A stretch of DNA of 27,722 nucleotides from JAILLW01 sp045640905 (GTDB lineage: Bacteria > Bacillota > Clostridia > Lachnospirales > Lachnospiraceae). The notes under the pieces are model-generated. The model was given only the letters and a program-made list of their open reading frames with translations, was not told where the DNA came from and made no database searches. Location of the stretch: positions 1-27,722 of the forward strand of contig JAZUFW010000052.1 of the NCBI GenBank assembly GCA_045640905.1. The letters run 5' to 3'. This document shows positions 7,659 through 17,081 of this stretch, one piece after another. The position numbers and the translations under genes are program-made. Position 1 is the stretch's first letter. The number at the start of each line of letters is the position of its first letter.

Positions 7659-9329
7659 TTAAAACAATCCGGTTATTTTATTTTCATCATTTACATCAAT
7701 TTTGAATGCAGCAGGTTCTTTGGGCAGACCGGGCATGGTCATAATATCACCGGTCAAAACTACAACGAATCCTGCACCGGCACTTAAATACACATCTTTG
7801 ACATTTAAGGTAAAGCCCTCGGGACGACCTAAAAGTTTTGGATCATCAGATAATGAATATTGCGTTTTGGCCATACAAACAGGTAAATTGCCAAATCCGT
7901 TCTCTTCAATCTTTTTAATACTTGTAACAGCCTTTGATGAAAGTGCAACATCCGAAGCTCCGTAAATACTCTTCGCAACTTTTTCAATCTTAGCGGAAAT
8001 GGAATCATTTAAATCATATATAGGATGATAATTACTTTCTTTATTTTCAATAGTGGAAAGAACCTTATTTGCCAATTCTATTCCGCCTTCGCCGCCTTTT
8101 GCAAAGACATCCGATAAAGCAAATTCAGCTCCCATATTCTCACAATATTCTTTAACAAAATTAAGTTCTGCCTCGGTGTCAGTGTCAAAATGATTAAGGG
8201 TGACAACAACGGGAACCCCGTAAAGCTGCAGGTTTTCTATGTGCTTCTGAAGATTAACAATACCCTTCTTCAAAGCATCCAAATTTTCTTCTTTCAAATT
8301 TGCTTTGGCAACACCGCCGTTATATTTTAGTGCTCTTACTGTAGCTACCAGCACAACGGCGCTAGGCTTAAGGCCTGCCTGACGACATTTAATATCAAGG
8401 AATTTCTCAGCACCCAAATCAGCACCGAATCCGGCTTCCGTTATACAGTAATCAGCCATCTTTAAAGCAGTCTTTGTAGCAATCACAGAGTTACAACCGT
8501 GGGCGATATTGGCAAAAGGTCCGCCGTGAACCAATGCGGGTGTATGCTCAAGTGTCTGAATCAGATTAGGCTTAATGGCATCCTTTAACAATGCAGCCAT
8601 GGCGCCGACAGCGTTCAATTGAGCAGCTGTAACCATATTTCCGTCCAAATCATAAGCAACTACGATTTTGCCCAATCTTTCTTTCAAATCCTTCATATCA
8701 TTTGAAAGACATAAAATTGCCATGATTTCGGAAGCAACCGTAATAACAAAATGGTCTTCTCTGACAAAGCCGTCAGATTTATTTCCGAGTCCCACAACAA
8801 TATTTCTGAGTGCCCTGTCATTCATATCAAGACATCTTTTCCAGATAATGTTTCTGGTATCTATTCTCAATTCATTTCCCTGGTGAATATGATTATCAAT
8901 AATCGCACTCAACAAATTATTGGCGGAGGTTATTGCATGGAAATCACCGGTAAAATGTAAATTAAGATCCTCCATCGGAACAACCTGCGAATATCCGCCG
9001 CCGGCAGCACCGCCTTTAACACCAAAACAAGGTCCTAAGGAGGGCTCTCTCAAAGCAATAACGGCATTCTTATTGAGTTTTCCGAAAGCGCATCCCAAGC
9101 CTACGGTAGTTGTAGTCTTTCCTTCACCTGCAGGCGTAGGATTTATGGCGGTAACCAAAATAAGTTTTCCGTCTTCTTTATCTTTTAAGGATTCAATAAA
9201 TTCATTCGAAAGTTTAGCTTTATACTTGCCGTATAATTCCAAATCATCCGAACCTATACCTAATTGTGATGCAATTTCGGTAATAGGTAATAACTTTGCT
9301 TCCTGTGCAATTTCAATGTCGCTCTTCAT
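7659..9329 (-). CDS. fhs: Formate-tetrahydrofolate ligase
   Basis: This 556-residue enzyme makes 10-formyl-tetrahydrofolate from formate, tetrahydrofolate and ATP. The ATP-binding P-loop is at about residues 65-72 (TPAGEGKT). Family segments ALREPSLGPCFGVKGGAAGGG, HFTGDFHAI and EAGFGADLGAEKF are all present. Length is normal and no active-site gap is visible. GGAGG precedes the ATG closely. folD follows 12 bp downstream. In a formate-forming or formate-using gut anaerobe this feeds purine, methionine and serine synthesis. The window holds no other Wood-Ljungdahl genes, so acetogenesis is not implied. Confidence 0.97.
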   Translation of the reverse strand: MKSDIEIAQEAKLLPITEIASQLGIGSDDLELYGKYKAKLSNEFIESLKDKEDGKLILVTAINPTPAGEGKTTTTVGLGCAFGKLNKNAVIALREPSLGPCFGVKGGAAGGGYSQVVPMEDLNLHFTGDFHAITSANNLLSAIIDNHIHQGNELRIDTRNIIWKRCLDMNDRALRNIVVGLGNKSDGFVREDHFVITVASEIMAILCLSNDMKDLKERLGKIVVAYDLDGNMVTAAQLNAVGAMAALLKDAIKPNLIQTLEHTPALVHGGPFANIAHGCNSVIATKTALKMADYCITEAGFGADLGAEKFLDIKCRQAGLKPSAVVLVATVRALKYNGGVAKANLKEENLDALKKGIVNLQKHIENLQLYGVPVVVTLNHFDTDTEAELNFVKEYCENMGAEFALSDVFAKGGEGGIELANKVLSTIENKESNYHPIYDLNDSISAKIEKVAKSIYGASDVALSSKAVTSIKKIEENGFGNLPVCMAKTQYSLSDDPKLLGRPEGFTLNVKDVYLSAGAGFVVVLTGDIMTMPGLPKEPAAFKIDVNDENKITGLF

Positions 9330-9346
9330 ATTCCCTCCAACATGAT

Positions 9347-11944
9347 TTATTGAATAATAAAATCTTCAAATTCTTCAGGTGTCATCAAAATAGTTCTGGG
9401 TTTAGTACCTTCATCCGGTCCTACAACTCCCGCATCCGACAGTGAATCCATAATTCTGGCAGCTCTGTTAAAGCCTATTTTAAACTTTCGCTGCAACATT
9501 CCGATAGAACATTTTCCGGATTCAACTATGAGTCTTCCGGCTTCGTAAAAATATTCATCTTCATCTGAATCAGACGACACATCTCCGGAATTACCTGCGC
9601 TTGGAGATGATGAATTACTTTGTGCCAGTGAATTTATTTTTTGTGAAATATCATTCTGATCATTTTCATCGTTGTTATTTCCGAGTGTCCAATTCTTTAG
9701 GTAGGAAACAACATCGGAAACTTCGTTATCCGAAACTAAGGCACCTTGAACTCTTGCAGGTTTCGTATATCCTTGAGGGTAAAACAGCATATCGCCCTTT
9801 CCCAACAATTTTTCGGCACCGTTCATATCCAAAATGGTTCTGGAATCAACACCGGATGATACGCTGAACGCAACACGCGAAGGCATATTGGCTTTAATAA
9901 GTCCTGTAATAACATCAACAGAAGGTCTCTGCGTAGCCAAAATTAAATGAATACCTGCGGCTCTGGCAAGCTGTGCCAAACGGCAAATCGATTCTTCAAC
10001 TTCCTTGCCGGCAACCATCATCATATCTGCCAACTCGTCAACAATGACAACGAGCTGATACATAGGCTTTATCGGATTGTTGTTTTCATCCGTTTCATCC
10101 TTTATCTTTTCGTTATATCCGGCCAAATCACGAACCCCGTAATCGGCAAACTTTTGATATCTGTCATTCATTTCGGCTACTGCCCAAGCCAAGGAAGCAG
10201 ATGCCTTTTTAGGATCGGTAACAACAGGAATAAGCAAATGAGGAATACCGTTGTAAACACTCAATTCAACTACCTTGGGGTCTATCATAATAAGTTTGAC
10301 TTCATCCGGTTTGGCCTTGTACAAAATACTCATAATCAAAGTATTGATACATACCGATTTGCCCGAGCCTGTAGCACCTGCAATAAGCATATGCGGCATC
10401 TTCGCAATATCGGTAACAACTACTTTGCCGGATAAATCCTTACCTACGGCAAAAGAAATCTTTGATGAAGCTTCTTTAAATTCCTTTGCTTCAAGCAGGT
10501 CACGCAGCATAACGGCAGAACTTTCCTTTTTGGGAACTTCTATACCGATAGCAGCCTTTCCGGGAATAGGCGCTTCTATTCTGATATCAGCAGCTGCCAG
10601 GTTGAGCTTTATATCATCCTGCAAACTTAGTATCTTCGAAACCTTAACACCTGTCTCGGGAATCATTTCATACCTCGTGACGGCAGGGCCCTGCGAAATA
10701 TCGGTAACAGTTACTTTCACGCCAAATGACGCCAATACGGTTTCAAGTTTTTTTGCAGTCTCTTTTAATTCCTGAGAATTCGAAGAACTTGTATTCTTAC
10801 CCTTTTTAAGCAAATCAAGAGGGGGTATTTTATAAGGTTTTTCATTCTTCCCGGCTCTGGTTTTAGGGGTAACTGAATTATTAGCCGAAACAGAACTTCC
10901 TTCCGAAAAACTTTTTACCTTGGTTTGAGGAGGTGCAATGAAAACATCATCTTCATCATCCATCTCAGGCTCGTCCTGTATCACATTACTCTGGAAAGAC
11001 ACATGATTCTTTATGGGAATCGGCGCATCTTCATCATTTTGTTCGTTAATATCGACTCCGTGAATTTTAATATCAACATTTCTGTTTTCAAATTCTTCAT
11101 CGAGATTGGTCAAGTTAATTTCATGCATGTTATCGGAAGCTTTATTGATTTCTTCCTCAGCAACGAAATTGTAAGTCTTTACGCCGGACACTTCGCGAAT
11201 CGTCTTTTCATCTTCTAAAGCTTCTTTTCTGATTCGACGGTCTTCAAGTTTTCTTTGTCTTTCATCTTTTCTGGTCTGAGATCTGTCATGCAAACGCTGA
11301 GCATTGTTGTAACCACGCTCATAAGCTTTTTGTGATGAATCTTTTACCGTCTTGATAAAGGATCTGTTGGTAATAATAACCAGACAAATAATGGAACATA
11401 CACAGATAAGAAGAATTGATCCGACCATATCGAGCCATTTATACGCATAATAACCGAATACTCCGCCCAAGAATCCGCCGCCTTTGTGATTTTCAAAAGA
11501 ATACATAAAAATGCCTTTTACATCTATGGGCAATTCTTTATCCGGAGTATGTGAAATCAGTTCACACGTAAACGCAATCATAAAGTAAAACACTATTGAT
11601 GCTATTACTTTACGTGTCATTATGGGATTGCCGACATTAACCAGTGAAAAAACAACCAGAACGCCTATCACTATAGGCATGACATAATTAGGAAATCCGA
11701 AAATGCCAAACATAATATCGCTGACTTTGTTTCCGAATGATCCTAAAATTTTGAAATTACACAAAAAGAAAAATACTGCTATTGCAAGAACGATAATTAG
11801 AAAAATCTCATTAACAAGTTCGTCTTCCAACGGTTCGTAATTGCGTGTATTCTTTGAACTTTGGGATGTTCGTCTTGTATTATTCTTTTTATTTGTCGAA
11901 TATGATCGTGAATTACTCTTTCGAGTATTGTTTTGTGTTGCCAT
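9347..11944 (-). CDS. ftsK: FtsK/SpoIIIE family DNA translocase
   Basis: This 865-residue septal DNA pump clears chromosome DNA from the division site, or moves it into a forespore. The N terminus is basic and Ser/Asn/Arg-rich (1-35). About four membrane spans lie between 43 and 193. A charged linker runs to about 385. The motor follows, with alpha/beta domains, Walker A GATGSGKS (523-530) and Walker B VVIVDELAD (632-640). A Ser/Asp-rich linker (755-796) leads to a C-terminal gamma winged helix (about 797-862, EYFYEAGRLIVESG to PEEFEDF) that reads KOPS/SRS-type sites. Whether it acts as FtsK or SpoIIIE cannot be told from sequence. GAGG precedes the ATG by 6 nt. It is 8 bp downstream of the GT-C-like gene. 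Confidence 0.95.
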   Translation of the reverse strand: MATQNNTRKSNSRSYSTNKKNNTRRTSQSSKNTRNYEPLEDELVNEIFLIIVLAIAVFFFLCNFKILGSFGNKVSDIMFGIFGFPNYVMPIVIGVLVVFSLVNVGNPIMTRKVIASIVFYFMIAFTCELISHTPDKELPIDVKGIFMYSFENHKGGGFLGGVFGYYAYKWLDMVGSILLICVCSIICLVIITNRSFIKTVKDSSQKAYERGYNNAQRLHDRSQTRKDERQRKLEDRRIRKEALEDEKTIREVSGVKTYNFVAEEEINKASDNMHEINLTNLDEEFENRNVDIKIHGVDINEQNDEDAPIPIKNHVSFQSNVIQDEPEMDDEDDVFIAPPQTKVKSFSEGSSVSANNSVTPKTRAGKNEKPYKIPPLDLLKKGKNTSSSNSQELKETAKKLETVLASFGVKVTVTDISQGPAVTRYEMIPETGVKVSKILSLQDDIKLNLAAADIRIEAPIPGKAAIGIEVPKKESSAVMLRDLLEAKEFKEASSKISFAVGKDLSGKVVVTDIAKMPHMLIAGATGSGKSVCINTLIMSILYKAKPDEVKLIMIDPKVVELSVYNGIPHLLIPVVTDPKKASASLAWAVAEMNDRYQKFADYGVRDLAGYNEKIKDETDENNNPIKPMYQLVVIVDELADMMMVAGKEVEESICRLAQLARAAGIHLILATQRPSVDVITGLIKANMPSRVAFSVSSGVDSRTILDMNGAEKLLGKGDMLFYPQGYTKPARVQGALVSDNEVSDVVSYLKNWTLGNNNDENDQNDISQKINSLAQSNSSSPSAGNSGDVSSDSDEDEYFYEAGRLIVESGKCSIGMLQRKFKIGFNRAARIMDSLSDAGVVGPDEGTKPRTILMTPEEFEDFIIQ

Positions 11945-11952
11945 TTATACCT

Positions 11953-13239
11953 CTATATATCAAAATCATCAATTTCCGGCAAATCGTTCAAATCAAATTC
12001 AAGCAAATTTTCCTTACTAATTTGGGGAAGTGATGCTGTATTTTCGTTTACTTCTTCTTTAACTTTGTTTACTTTCTTATCATTTTGCTTAATCGAATAA
12101 CGTTTATCATCATTATCCGATTCAATAATCATAGCTTCTTGGTTTAACTTGGCTAGTTCATCCAAGTCAAATTTCATGGTTTTGGGCTCATGTTTTTTGG
12201 GCCCCTGTAAAGGATTTTTAATATAAGAAACTTTTCTTCCGTCGTCTGTGACAAAATAATCAACACCCTCTTTTTCTTCTTTGGGGGTGATATTTTCACT
12301 TTGTGACAACAAATAATCGTTTTTGTGTTTTTCTTCGAAAACCAGGCAGACAGTACTGATTATCAAAGCCAAAACAAATGAAAACAAAATGTTTACGACG
12401 GCTGCGGAATCAATATCCATGGTTCTGTTAGGTAGCGACTTAAACAGATTAAACCACCATCTAAACTGTTCACCTATGACGAGTCCGGAATATCCCGTAT
12501 ATTTCAAAAGACTAAAGAATAACCCGAGAACAGCTCCGAACAGCAATACCAATAATTGAATAAAGCCATTCATAATCTGATCTTTTTCTTCCAAATCTTC
12601 TTTTTCGGTCATCTCCTGGAATTTTGATTTGTCATCATAAATCTGATAATTATTGATGACAATATAGCCCATAATGAGCAAAACCAAGAATCCCAAATAG
12701 TTCCAGGCACATATTATGCCTGTGTAAAAGCCTACAACAACCAAAAACAACTCGGCTAAAGAGCTTCGCTTATAAGTATGCTTTTTGGTCTGAACATAGA
12801 AAAATGCCAGAATAAAAAACAATACCGAAACATGAAACATAATATATTCTTCGGGAGAACATACTTTAAGGGAATTCAGCATAATCGGGGAAAACGATAA
12901 CACACTGCACATACCCAAAGCTGAATACGTTCCCCAAACAAGTCTGGCACCGAAATAGAACAACAAAAGAGAAATGGTACTTAAAATAAACTGAAACAAA
13001 AATGCTACGGAGATATCAGTGCCAAATAAAGAAAGGCCCCGTGTTAAAGCATTGGTATATGCAAACCCAAGTCCGGATGACAAAGTAATCTCTCCTTCTT
13101 CAAGGGACAGCATAGCGGCGGCAAAATAGCCATACGTATCCTGTATACCCTTGAAATCAAAGAGATAATATAAAACTCTTACAAGTAGCATAACAAAAAA
13201 CCATATGAAAAATATAATTCTTCGTTTTGTTTTAGTCAT
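11953..13239 (-). CDS. GT-C-like polytopic membrane protein with disordered acidic tail
   Basis: This 428-residue protein has about eight hydrophobic spans (near 8-28, 78-98, 104-122, 133-149, 160-176, 178-196, 225-246 and 282-300). The first loop carries acidic residues (Asp34 in QDTYGYFAAAML), recalling GT-C glycosyltransferases of the GT39/ArnT type, but I cannot identify catalytic residues with certainty. The tail from residue 301 is hydrophilic and probably disordered. It holds a segment I recall as conserved near the end of Lachnospiraceae GT39-like proteins (YIKNPLQGPKKH), plus two similar motifs, FDLDEL (357-362) and FDLNDL (415-420). The ribosome site is weak: AGGA directly touches the ATG, 9 nt after the metY stop, so translation may be coupled. 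A lipid-linked sugar transfer role is only a suggestion. Confidence 0.6.
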   Translation of the reverse strand: MTKTKRRIIFFIWFFVMLLVRVLYYLFDFKGIQDTYGYFAAAMLSLEEGEITLSSGLGFAYTNALTRGLSLFGTDISVAFLFQFILSTISLLLFYFGARLVWGTYSALGMCSVLSFSPIMLNSLKVCSPEEYIMFHVSVLFFILAFFYVQTKKHTYKRSSLAELFLVVVGFYTGIICAWNYLGFLVLLIMGYIVINNYQIYDDKSKFQEMTEKEDLEEKDQIMNGFIQLLVLLFGAVLGLFFSLLKYTGYSGLVIGEQFRWWFNLFKSLPNRTMDIDSAAVVNILFSFVLALIISTVCLVFEEKHKNDYLLSQSENITPKEEKEGVDYFVTDDGRKVSYIKNPLQGPKKHEPKTMKFDLDELAKLNQEAMIIESDNDDKRYSIKQNDKKVNKVKEEVNENTASLPQISKENLLEFDLNDLPEIDDFDI

Positions 13240-13248
13240 TCCTATTTA

Positions 13249-14520
13249 CTAAATACACTTAAGTGCCTGTTCCAAATCCTCAATAATATCGTCAACGTTT
13301 TCGATTCCAACTGAAAATCTGATCATTTCGGGAGCAACACCGCAAAGCTTCAGTTCTTCATCGCTTAACTGTCTGTGTGTATGTGATGCGGGATGAAGTA
13401 CACAGGTTCTGGAATCGGCAACATGCGTAACAACAGCCGCAAGTTTCAATGAACTCATGAATTTAGAAGCTGCTTCTCTGCCACCCTTAGGCCCAAACGA
13501 AATAACGCCGCAGGTTCCGTTCGGCATGTATTTCTTTGCTCTTTCATAATACTTATTGGAAGGAAGACCGGGATAATTAACCCATGCAATCTTTTCATGT
13601 GCTTCCAGATATTCTGCAACTTTTTGAGCATTGTAAACATGTCTTTCCATTCTTAAAGCCAATGTTTCCAAGCCGACATTAATCAAAAATGAATTCATGG
13701 GAGCCTGAATTGAACCCAAGTCTCTCATTAACTGTGCGGTAGCCTTTGTAATATAGGCACCTTTTCCGAATTTTTCGGTATATATCAGTCCGTGATAAGA
13801 TTCATCCGGCTTGCAAAGACCGGGGAATTTGTCAGGGAACTTTGAAAAATCAAAATTACCGGAATCAACAATACATCCGCCTATCGTCATTGCATGACCG
13901 TCCATATATTTCGTTGTGGCATGTGTAACGATATCTGCTCCCCACTTAAATGCATTACAGTTAATCGGAGTCGGGAAAGTATTGTCAACAATAAGCGGTA
14001 CATCATGTGAATGTGCTGCCTTTGCGAACTTGTCAAAATCAAGAACAATCAATGAAGGATTGGCTACGGTTTCGGCAAATACAAGCTTCGTATTAGGCTT
14101 AAAAGCAGCATTCAATTCTTCTTCGGAACATTCGGGCTCAACTATTGTTACATCAATTCCCTGTTTTCTTAAAGTAACATTCAAAAGGTTGAATGTACCG
14201 CCGTAGATAGCTGATGAAACAATAATATGATCACCTGCTTCGGCAATATTAAAAACAGCATAGTAATTTGCAGCCTGACCGGAAGACGTTAACATAGCTG
14301 CAACGCCGCCTTCCAACTGACAAATCTTTTCCGCAACCATATCGTTTGTAGGATTTTGCAATCTCGAATAAAAATATCCGGATGCATCCAAATCGAACAA
14401 TTTGGCCATAGATTCGGAATCGGTATATTTAAAAGTAGTACTTTGTATTATAGGCAAGATTCTGGGTTCTCCGTTTTTAGGCTCCCAACCTGCCTGGACA
14501 CAAATAGTTTCTTTTCTCAT
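13249..14520 (-). CDS. metY: O-acetylhomoserine sulfhydrylase (MetY type)
   Basis: This 423-residue PLP enzyme of the Cys/Met metabolism family makes homocysteine directly from O-acetylhomoserine and sulfide. The phosphate-cup motif YSRLQNPT (51-58), Asp179 (LIVDNTF) and the PLP lysine Lys204 in THATTKYMDGH are present. The long insert around 210-260 (KFPDKFPGLCKPDESYHG) and the RMERHVYNAQKVAEYL stretch are typical of O-acetylhomoserine sulfhydrylases rather than cystathionine gamma-synthase. The start codon overlaps the yebC stop by one base (TAATG), with GGAGG 7 nt upstream inside yebC. I see no SAM riboswitch or T-box; as an internal operon gene it seems to lack its own methionine control. 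Confidence 0.92.
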   Translation of the reverse strand: MRKETICVQAGWEPKNGEPRILPIIQSTTFKYTDSESMAKLFDLDASGYFYSRLQNPTNDMVAEKICQLEGGVAAMLTSSGQAANYYAVFNIAEAGDHIIVSSAIYGGTFNLLNVTLRKQGIDVTIVEPECSEEELNAAFKPNTKLVFAETVANPSLIVLDFDKFAKAAHSHDVPLIVDNTFPTPINCNAFKWGADIVTHATTKYMDGHAMTIGGCIVDSGNFDFSKFPDKFPGLCKPDESYHGLIYTEKFGKGAYITKATAQLMRDLGSIQAPMNSFLINVGLETLALRMERHVYNAQKVAEYLEAHEKIAWVNYPGLPSNKYYERAKKYMPNGTCGVISFGPKGGREAASKFMSSLKLAAVVTHVADSRTCVLHPASHTHRQLSDEELKLCGVAPEMIRFSVGIENVDDIIEDLEQALKCI

Positions 14521-15251
14521 TATTCTTCCTCCCAGTTGTGATATACAGCCTGTACATCATCATCTTCATCAAGAAGATCCAACGTCTTTTGAATATTTTT
14601 AAGGTCCTGTTCGTCTGTCAAAGTAACATATGTCTGAGGAATATATGTTACTTCTGAAGAAATCATAGGAATATTGCTATCAAGTAAAGCCTTGTTTACA
14701 GCATCATAGTCATCGGGAGCTGTAAGGATTTCAAAGCTGTCGTCTTCTTCGTTAAAATCTTCTGCACCTGCATCCAAAGCTAACATCATCAGTTCATCGG
14801 CATCGCCTTCATATTCTTCCTTGTCCACAATAATCTGACCTTTTTGATCAAACATGAAAGAAACGCATCCGGTAGTACCCATGTTTCCGTAACCCTTTGT
14901 GAACGCATTTCTGACATTGGCAGCAGTTCTGTTCTGATTGTCGGTAAGTGCATCTACAATAATAGCTACCCCCTTAGGGCCATAACCTTCATATGTAACA
15001 TATTTGTAGTTTACGTTATCAGAATCGCCGGCGGCTTTTTTGATACCTCTTTCAATAGTATCGTTAGGCATATTATTAGCTTTTGCTTTAGCAATAACCT
15101 GAGCTAATTTAAAGTTATTATTGGGGTCCGGTCCTCCGTCCTTAACAGCAACGGCAATTTCTCTACCTAAAATAGTAAAAATCTTACCTTTAGCGGCATC
15201 GTTCTTTTCCTTTTTGTGTTTGATGTTGGCAAACTTTGAATGTCCTGACAT
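14520..15251 (-). CDS. yebC: YebC/PmpR family regulator or translation factor
   Basis: This 243-residue cytosolic protein has the family signature at its N terminus (MSGHSKFANIKHKKEKND) followed by KANNMPNDTIERGIKKA and the conserved YEGYGPKGVAIIVDALTDN stretch. The C terminus is acidic (DEDDDVQAVYHNWEEE). Family members have been described as DNA-binding regulators and, more recently, as ribosome-associated factors that ease translation at polyproline stretches; sequence alone does not separate these. It overlaps metY by one base and follows alr by 13 bp. AAAGGAG precedes the ATG. Confidence 0.95.
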   Translation of the reverse strand: MSGHSKFANIKHKKEKNDAAKGKIFTILGREIAVAVKDGGPDPNNNFKLAQVIAKAKANNMPNDTIERGIKKAAGDSDNVNYKYVTYEGYGPKGVAIIVDALTDNQNRTAANVRNAFTKGYGNMGTTGCVSFMFDQKGQIIVDKEEYEGDADELMMLALDAGAEDFNEEDDSFEILTAPDDYDAVNKALLDSNIPMISSEVTYIPQTYVTLTDEQDLKNIQKTLDLLDEDDDVQAVYHNWEEE

Positions 15252-15264
15252 AAATAAATCTCCT

Positions 15265-16461
15265 TTAAAAATCGTGATGATAATCTTTTGTATATAAAAC
15301 CAGATTATTCTTTGTATAAACTCTGGGAATTCTCTTCCCTAGATCACAAGACAGCTCATAATTAAAGCGTCCCGATAAATCTCCCAACTCTTCCATGGTG
15401 ATTTTGTTGGCACCGTTTCCACCGATTAATACCACTTCATCACCTTCTTTAACATTCGGTAACATGGATACGTCAACCATAAACTGATCCATACATACAC
15501 GTCCCAAAATCGGACATCTTTGACCGTTTATCAATACATACCCTTTATTCGACAGATTACGGGGATATCCTTCGCCGTAACCTACAGGTACGGTAGCTAT
15601 TTTCATTTGTTTCGGGCATACGTAGGTACCGCCGTAACTTATGGGAGTACCTTCAGGCACATCCTTTACAAAAACAATCTGTGAATATAGAGATAAAGCA
15701 CTTTTTAGCAACACTTTATCTTTGCTGACTTCATCCGAAGGCCATAAACCGTAAAGAATAATTCCTGCTCTGACCACATCGAAAGCAGCTTCCGGATATT
15801 CGATAATACCGGCAGAATTGGATAAATGTGAAATAAAATCAGAATACCCCAATTCATTTTTTACTCTGTCGGTAAAATTCTTATATTTATCTATCTGAGT
15901 GTAAGTAAAACTCCTGTCTGTTTCGTCGGCTCTGGACAGATGAGAAAAAATACCTTCAAGCTCTATCTCTTCGTAAGAAAGAGCTTTTTTTACAAACTCA
16001 AGGCCCTTATCATCGGGAGTAATTCCGATTCGACCCATTCCGGTATCAAGCTTAATATGTATCTTTGCTTTATACTTACATTCGGTACTTGATAATTTGC
16101 GGCATACATCTGCCAATTCATCCAGCATATCTTCACGAAATACAGTGATTGATACACCTTTCAAAATCATTTCTTCATATGCATTCGGGAAGGTATATCC
16201 CAAAATAAGTAACGGCTTAGTAATACCCGAATTACGCAAAATAAATGCTTCTTCCGCAGTCGCCAATGCAAAACCGAAAAGCTTGTCATCAACTTCCAGT
16301 TCTTTGGCAATTGGAACGGCACCATGACCATAGCCGTCCGTCTTCAATACGGCAATTATCTTTACGTTATCGGCTGTAGCTTTCTTAATGTTTTCAAAAT
16401 TGTATTTAACCGCATCCAGGTTTATCTTCGCATAAACCCTGCTATATTCACTCATTATCAT
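15265..16461 (-). CDS. alr: Alanine racemase
   Basis: This 398-residue PLP enzyme converts L- and D-alanine for peptidoglycan. The PLP lysine is Lys40 in VLKTDGYGHG, where the usual VKADAYGHG has two substitutions (Ala to Thr and Ala to Gly). The catalytic tyrosine of the other face is Tyr276 in ISYGGTY. Other hallmarks are KLDTGMGRIG (137-146), SNSAGI, RAGIILYGL and CMDQFMVD. The chosen ATG overlaps the upstream stop as ATGA and has AAGGA 12 nt upstream. A second ATG two codons later is possible. The position between a rex-linked unknown and yebC follows the co-oriented run. Confidence 0.95.
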   Translation of the reverse strand: MIMSEYSRVYAKINLDAVKYNFENIKKATADNVKIIAVLKTDGYGHGAVPIAKELEVDDKLFGFALATAEEAFILRNSGITKPLLILGYTFPNAYEEMILKGVSITVFREDMLDELADVCRKLSSTECKYKAKIHIKLDTGMGRIGITPDDKGLEFVKKALSYEEIELEGIFSHLSRADETDRSFTYTQIDKYKNFTDRVKNELGYSDFISHLSNSAGIIEYPEAAFDVVRAGIILYGLWPSDEVSKDKVLLKSALSLYSQIVFVKDVPEGTPISYGGTYVCPKQMKIATVPVGYGEGYPRNLSNKGYVLINGQRCPILGRVCMDQFMVDVSMLPNVKEGDEVVLIGGNGANKITMEELGDLSGRFNYELSCDLGKRIPRVYTKNNLVLYTKDYHHDF

Positions 16462-17081
16462 TTCAACTTTGTGTCCTTATAAGTCATGTCGAATATTTCA
16501 ACAACTTCAGGCCCGAATATGTCATGCATATATGAATAAATTCCTGCATTTTGCGTTTCCATATCGGTTTTTCTTACCAATCGCTTTTTCAATTCAATAC
16601 GCATCTTGGTAATCCATTTAGCCGTTTCATCAATTTCGACTTCGTTAGCTTTTAATAGCTGATAACAACGATCCATCAATTCCATCATCAGTTTTCTGTT
16701 AACATCATCGATAAGGTGCGGAATTTCCAACAAATCATCTTCACACTTTTCAATTTTTTCGTTACATTCATTAATCAGGCGTGTATTATCATCTGCCTTT
16801 TTATCCTTGGCTTCCTGCGAAGTTCCGGAAGTTTCATCAGCGTTTTCGATAATCTCCTGCATCAGTTTCTTTTTTAATTTCTTAATCTCTTTAATATCGT
16901 TATTGGCTTTTCCTTGCGCTTTTAACAAATTATTCAGTTCTTCCTGCATTTCTTTAATCGAAGGCGTATCACCAATAACAGCCACCAAATCCAAATACTT
17001 TTTATCGATGGTCAAAATGGGGATTTTCTTCGAAGCTAAAGCACTGTTAAATTTATCATCTTTATCTGCCAATTTATTCAC
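16458..17081 (-). CDS. Uncharacterised coiled-coil protein between rex and alr
   Basis: I do not recognise a domain in this protein of about 207 residues. It is highly charged and mostly helical. Residues about 40-75 (SIKEMQEELNNLLKAQ) and 95-150 (NECNEKIEKCEDDLLEI) look like two coiled-coil stretches around a Ser/Thr/Glu-rich hinge. The C-terminal third (WITKMRIELKKRLVRKTDMETQNAGIYSYMHDIFGPEVVEIFDM) looks like a folded module. There is no signal peptide or membrane span, so it is probably cytosolic. The longest reading starts at a GTG (17079-17081) that touches the AGAGGG ribosome site and overlaps rex by 8 bases. The TTG three codons later (17070-17072), 8 nt after AGGG and just past the rex stop, is better placed. 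It overlaps alr by four bases. Confidence 0.7.
   Translation of the reverse strand: MNKLADKDDKFNSALASKKIPILTIDKKYLDLVAVIGDTPSIKEMQEELNNLLKAQGKANNDIKEIKKLKKKLMQEIIENADETSGTSQEAKDKKADDNTRLINECNEKIEKCEDDLLEIPHLIDDVNRKLMMELMDRCYQLLKANEVEIDETAKWITKMRIELKKRLVRKTDMETQNAGIYSYMHDIFGPEVVEIFDMTYKDTKLK

Noticed and set aside
8920..9345. 141-residue plus-strand frame opposite fhs
   Set aside because: It mirrors the P-loop region of formate-THF ligase and has no independent support.
9947..10775. Two long plus-strand reading frames opposite ftsK (162 and 166 residues)
   Set aside because: They lie inside the conserved FtsK motor on the opposite strand, have no ribosome site, and their sequence is low-complexity antisense of a real gene.
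13249..14520. Cystathionine gamma-synthase or methionine gamma-lyase
   Set aside because: The length near 423 residues and the characteristic insert after the PLP lysine favour the O-acetylhomoserine sulfhydrylase branch.
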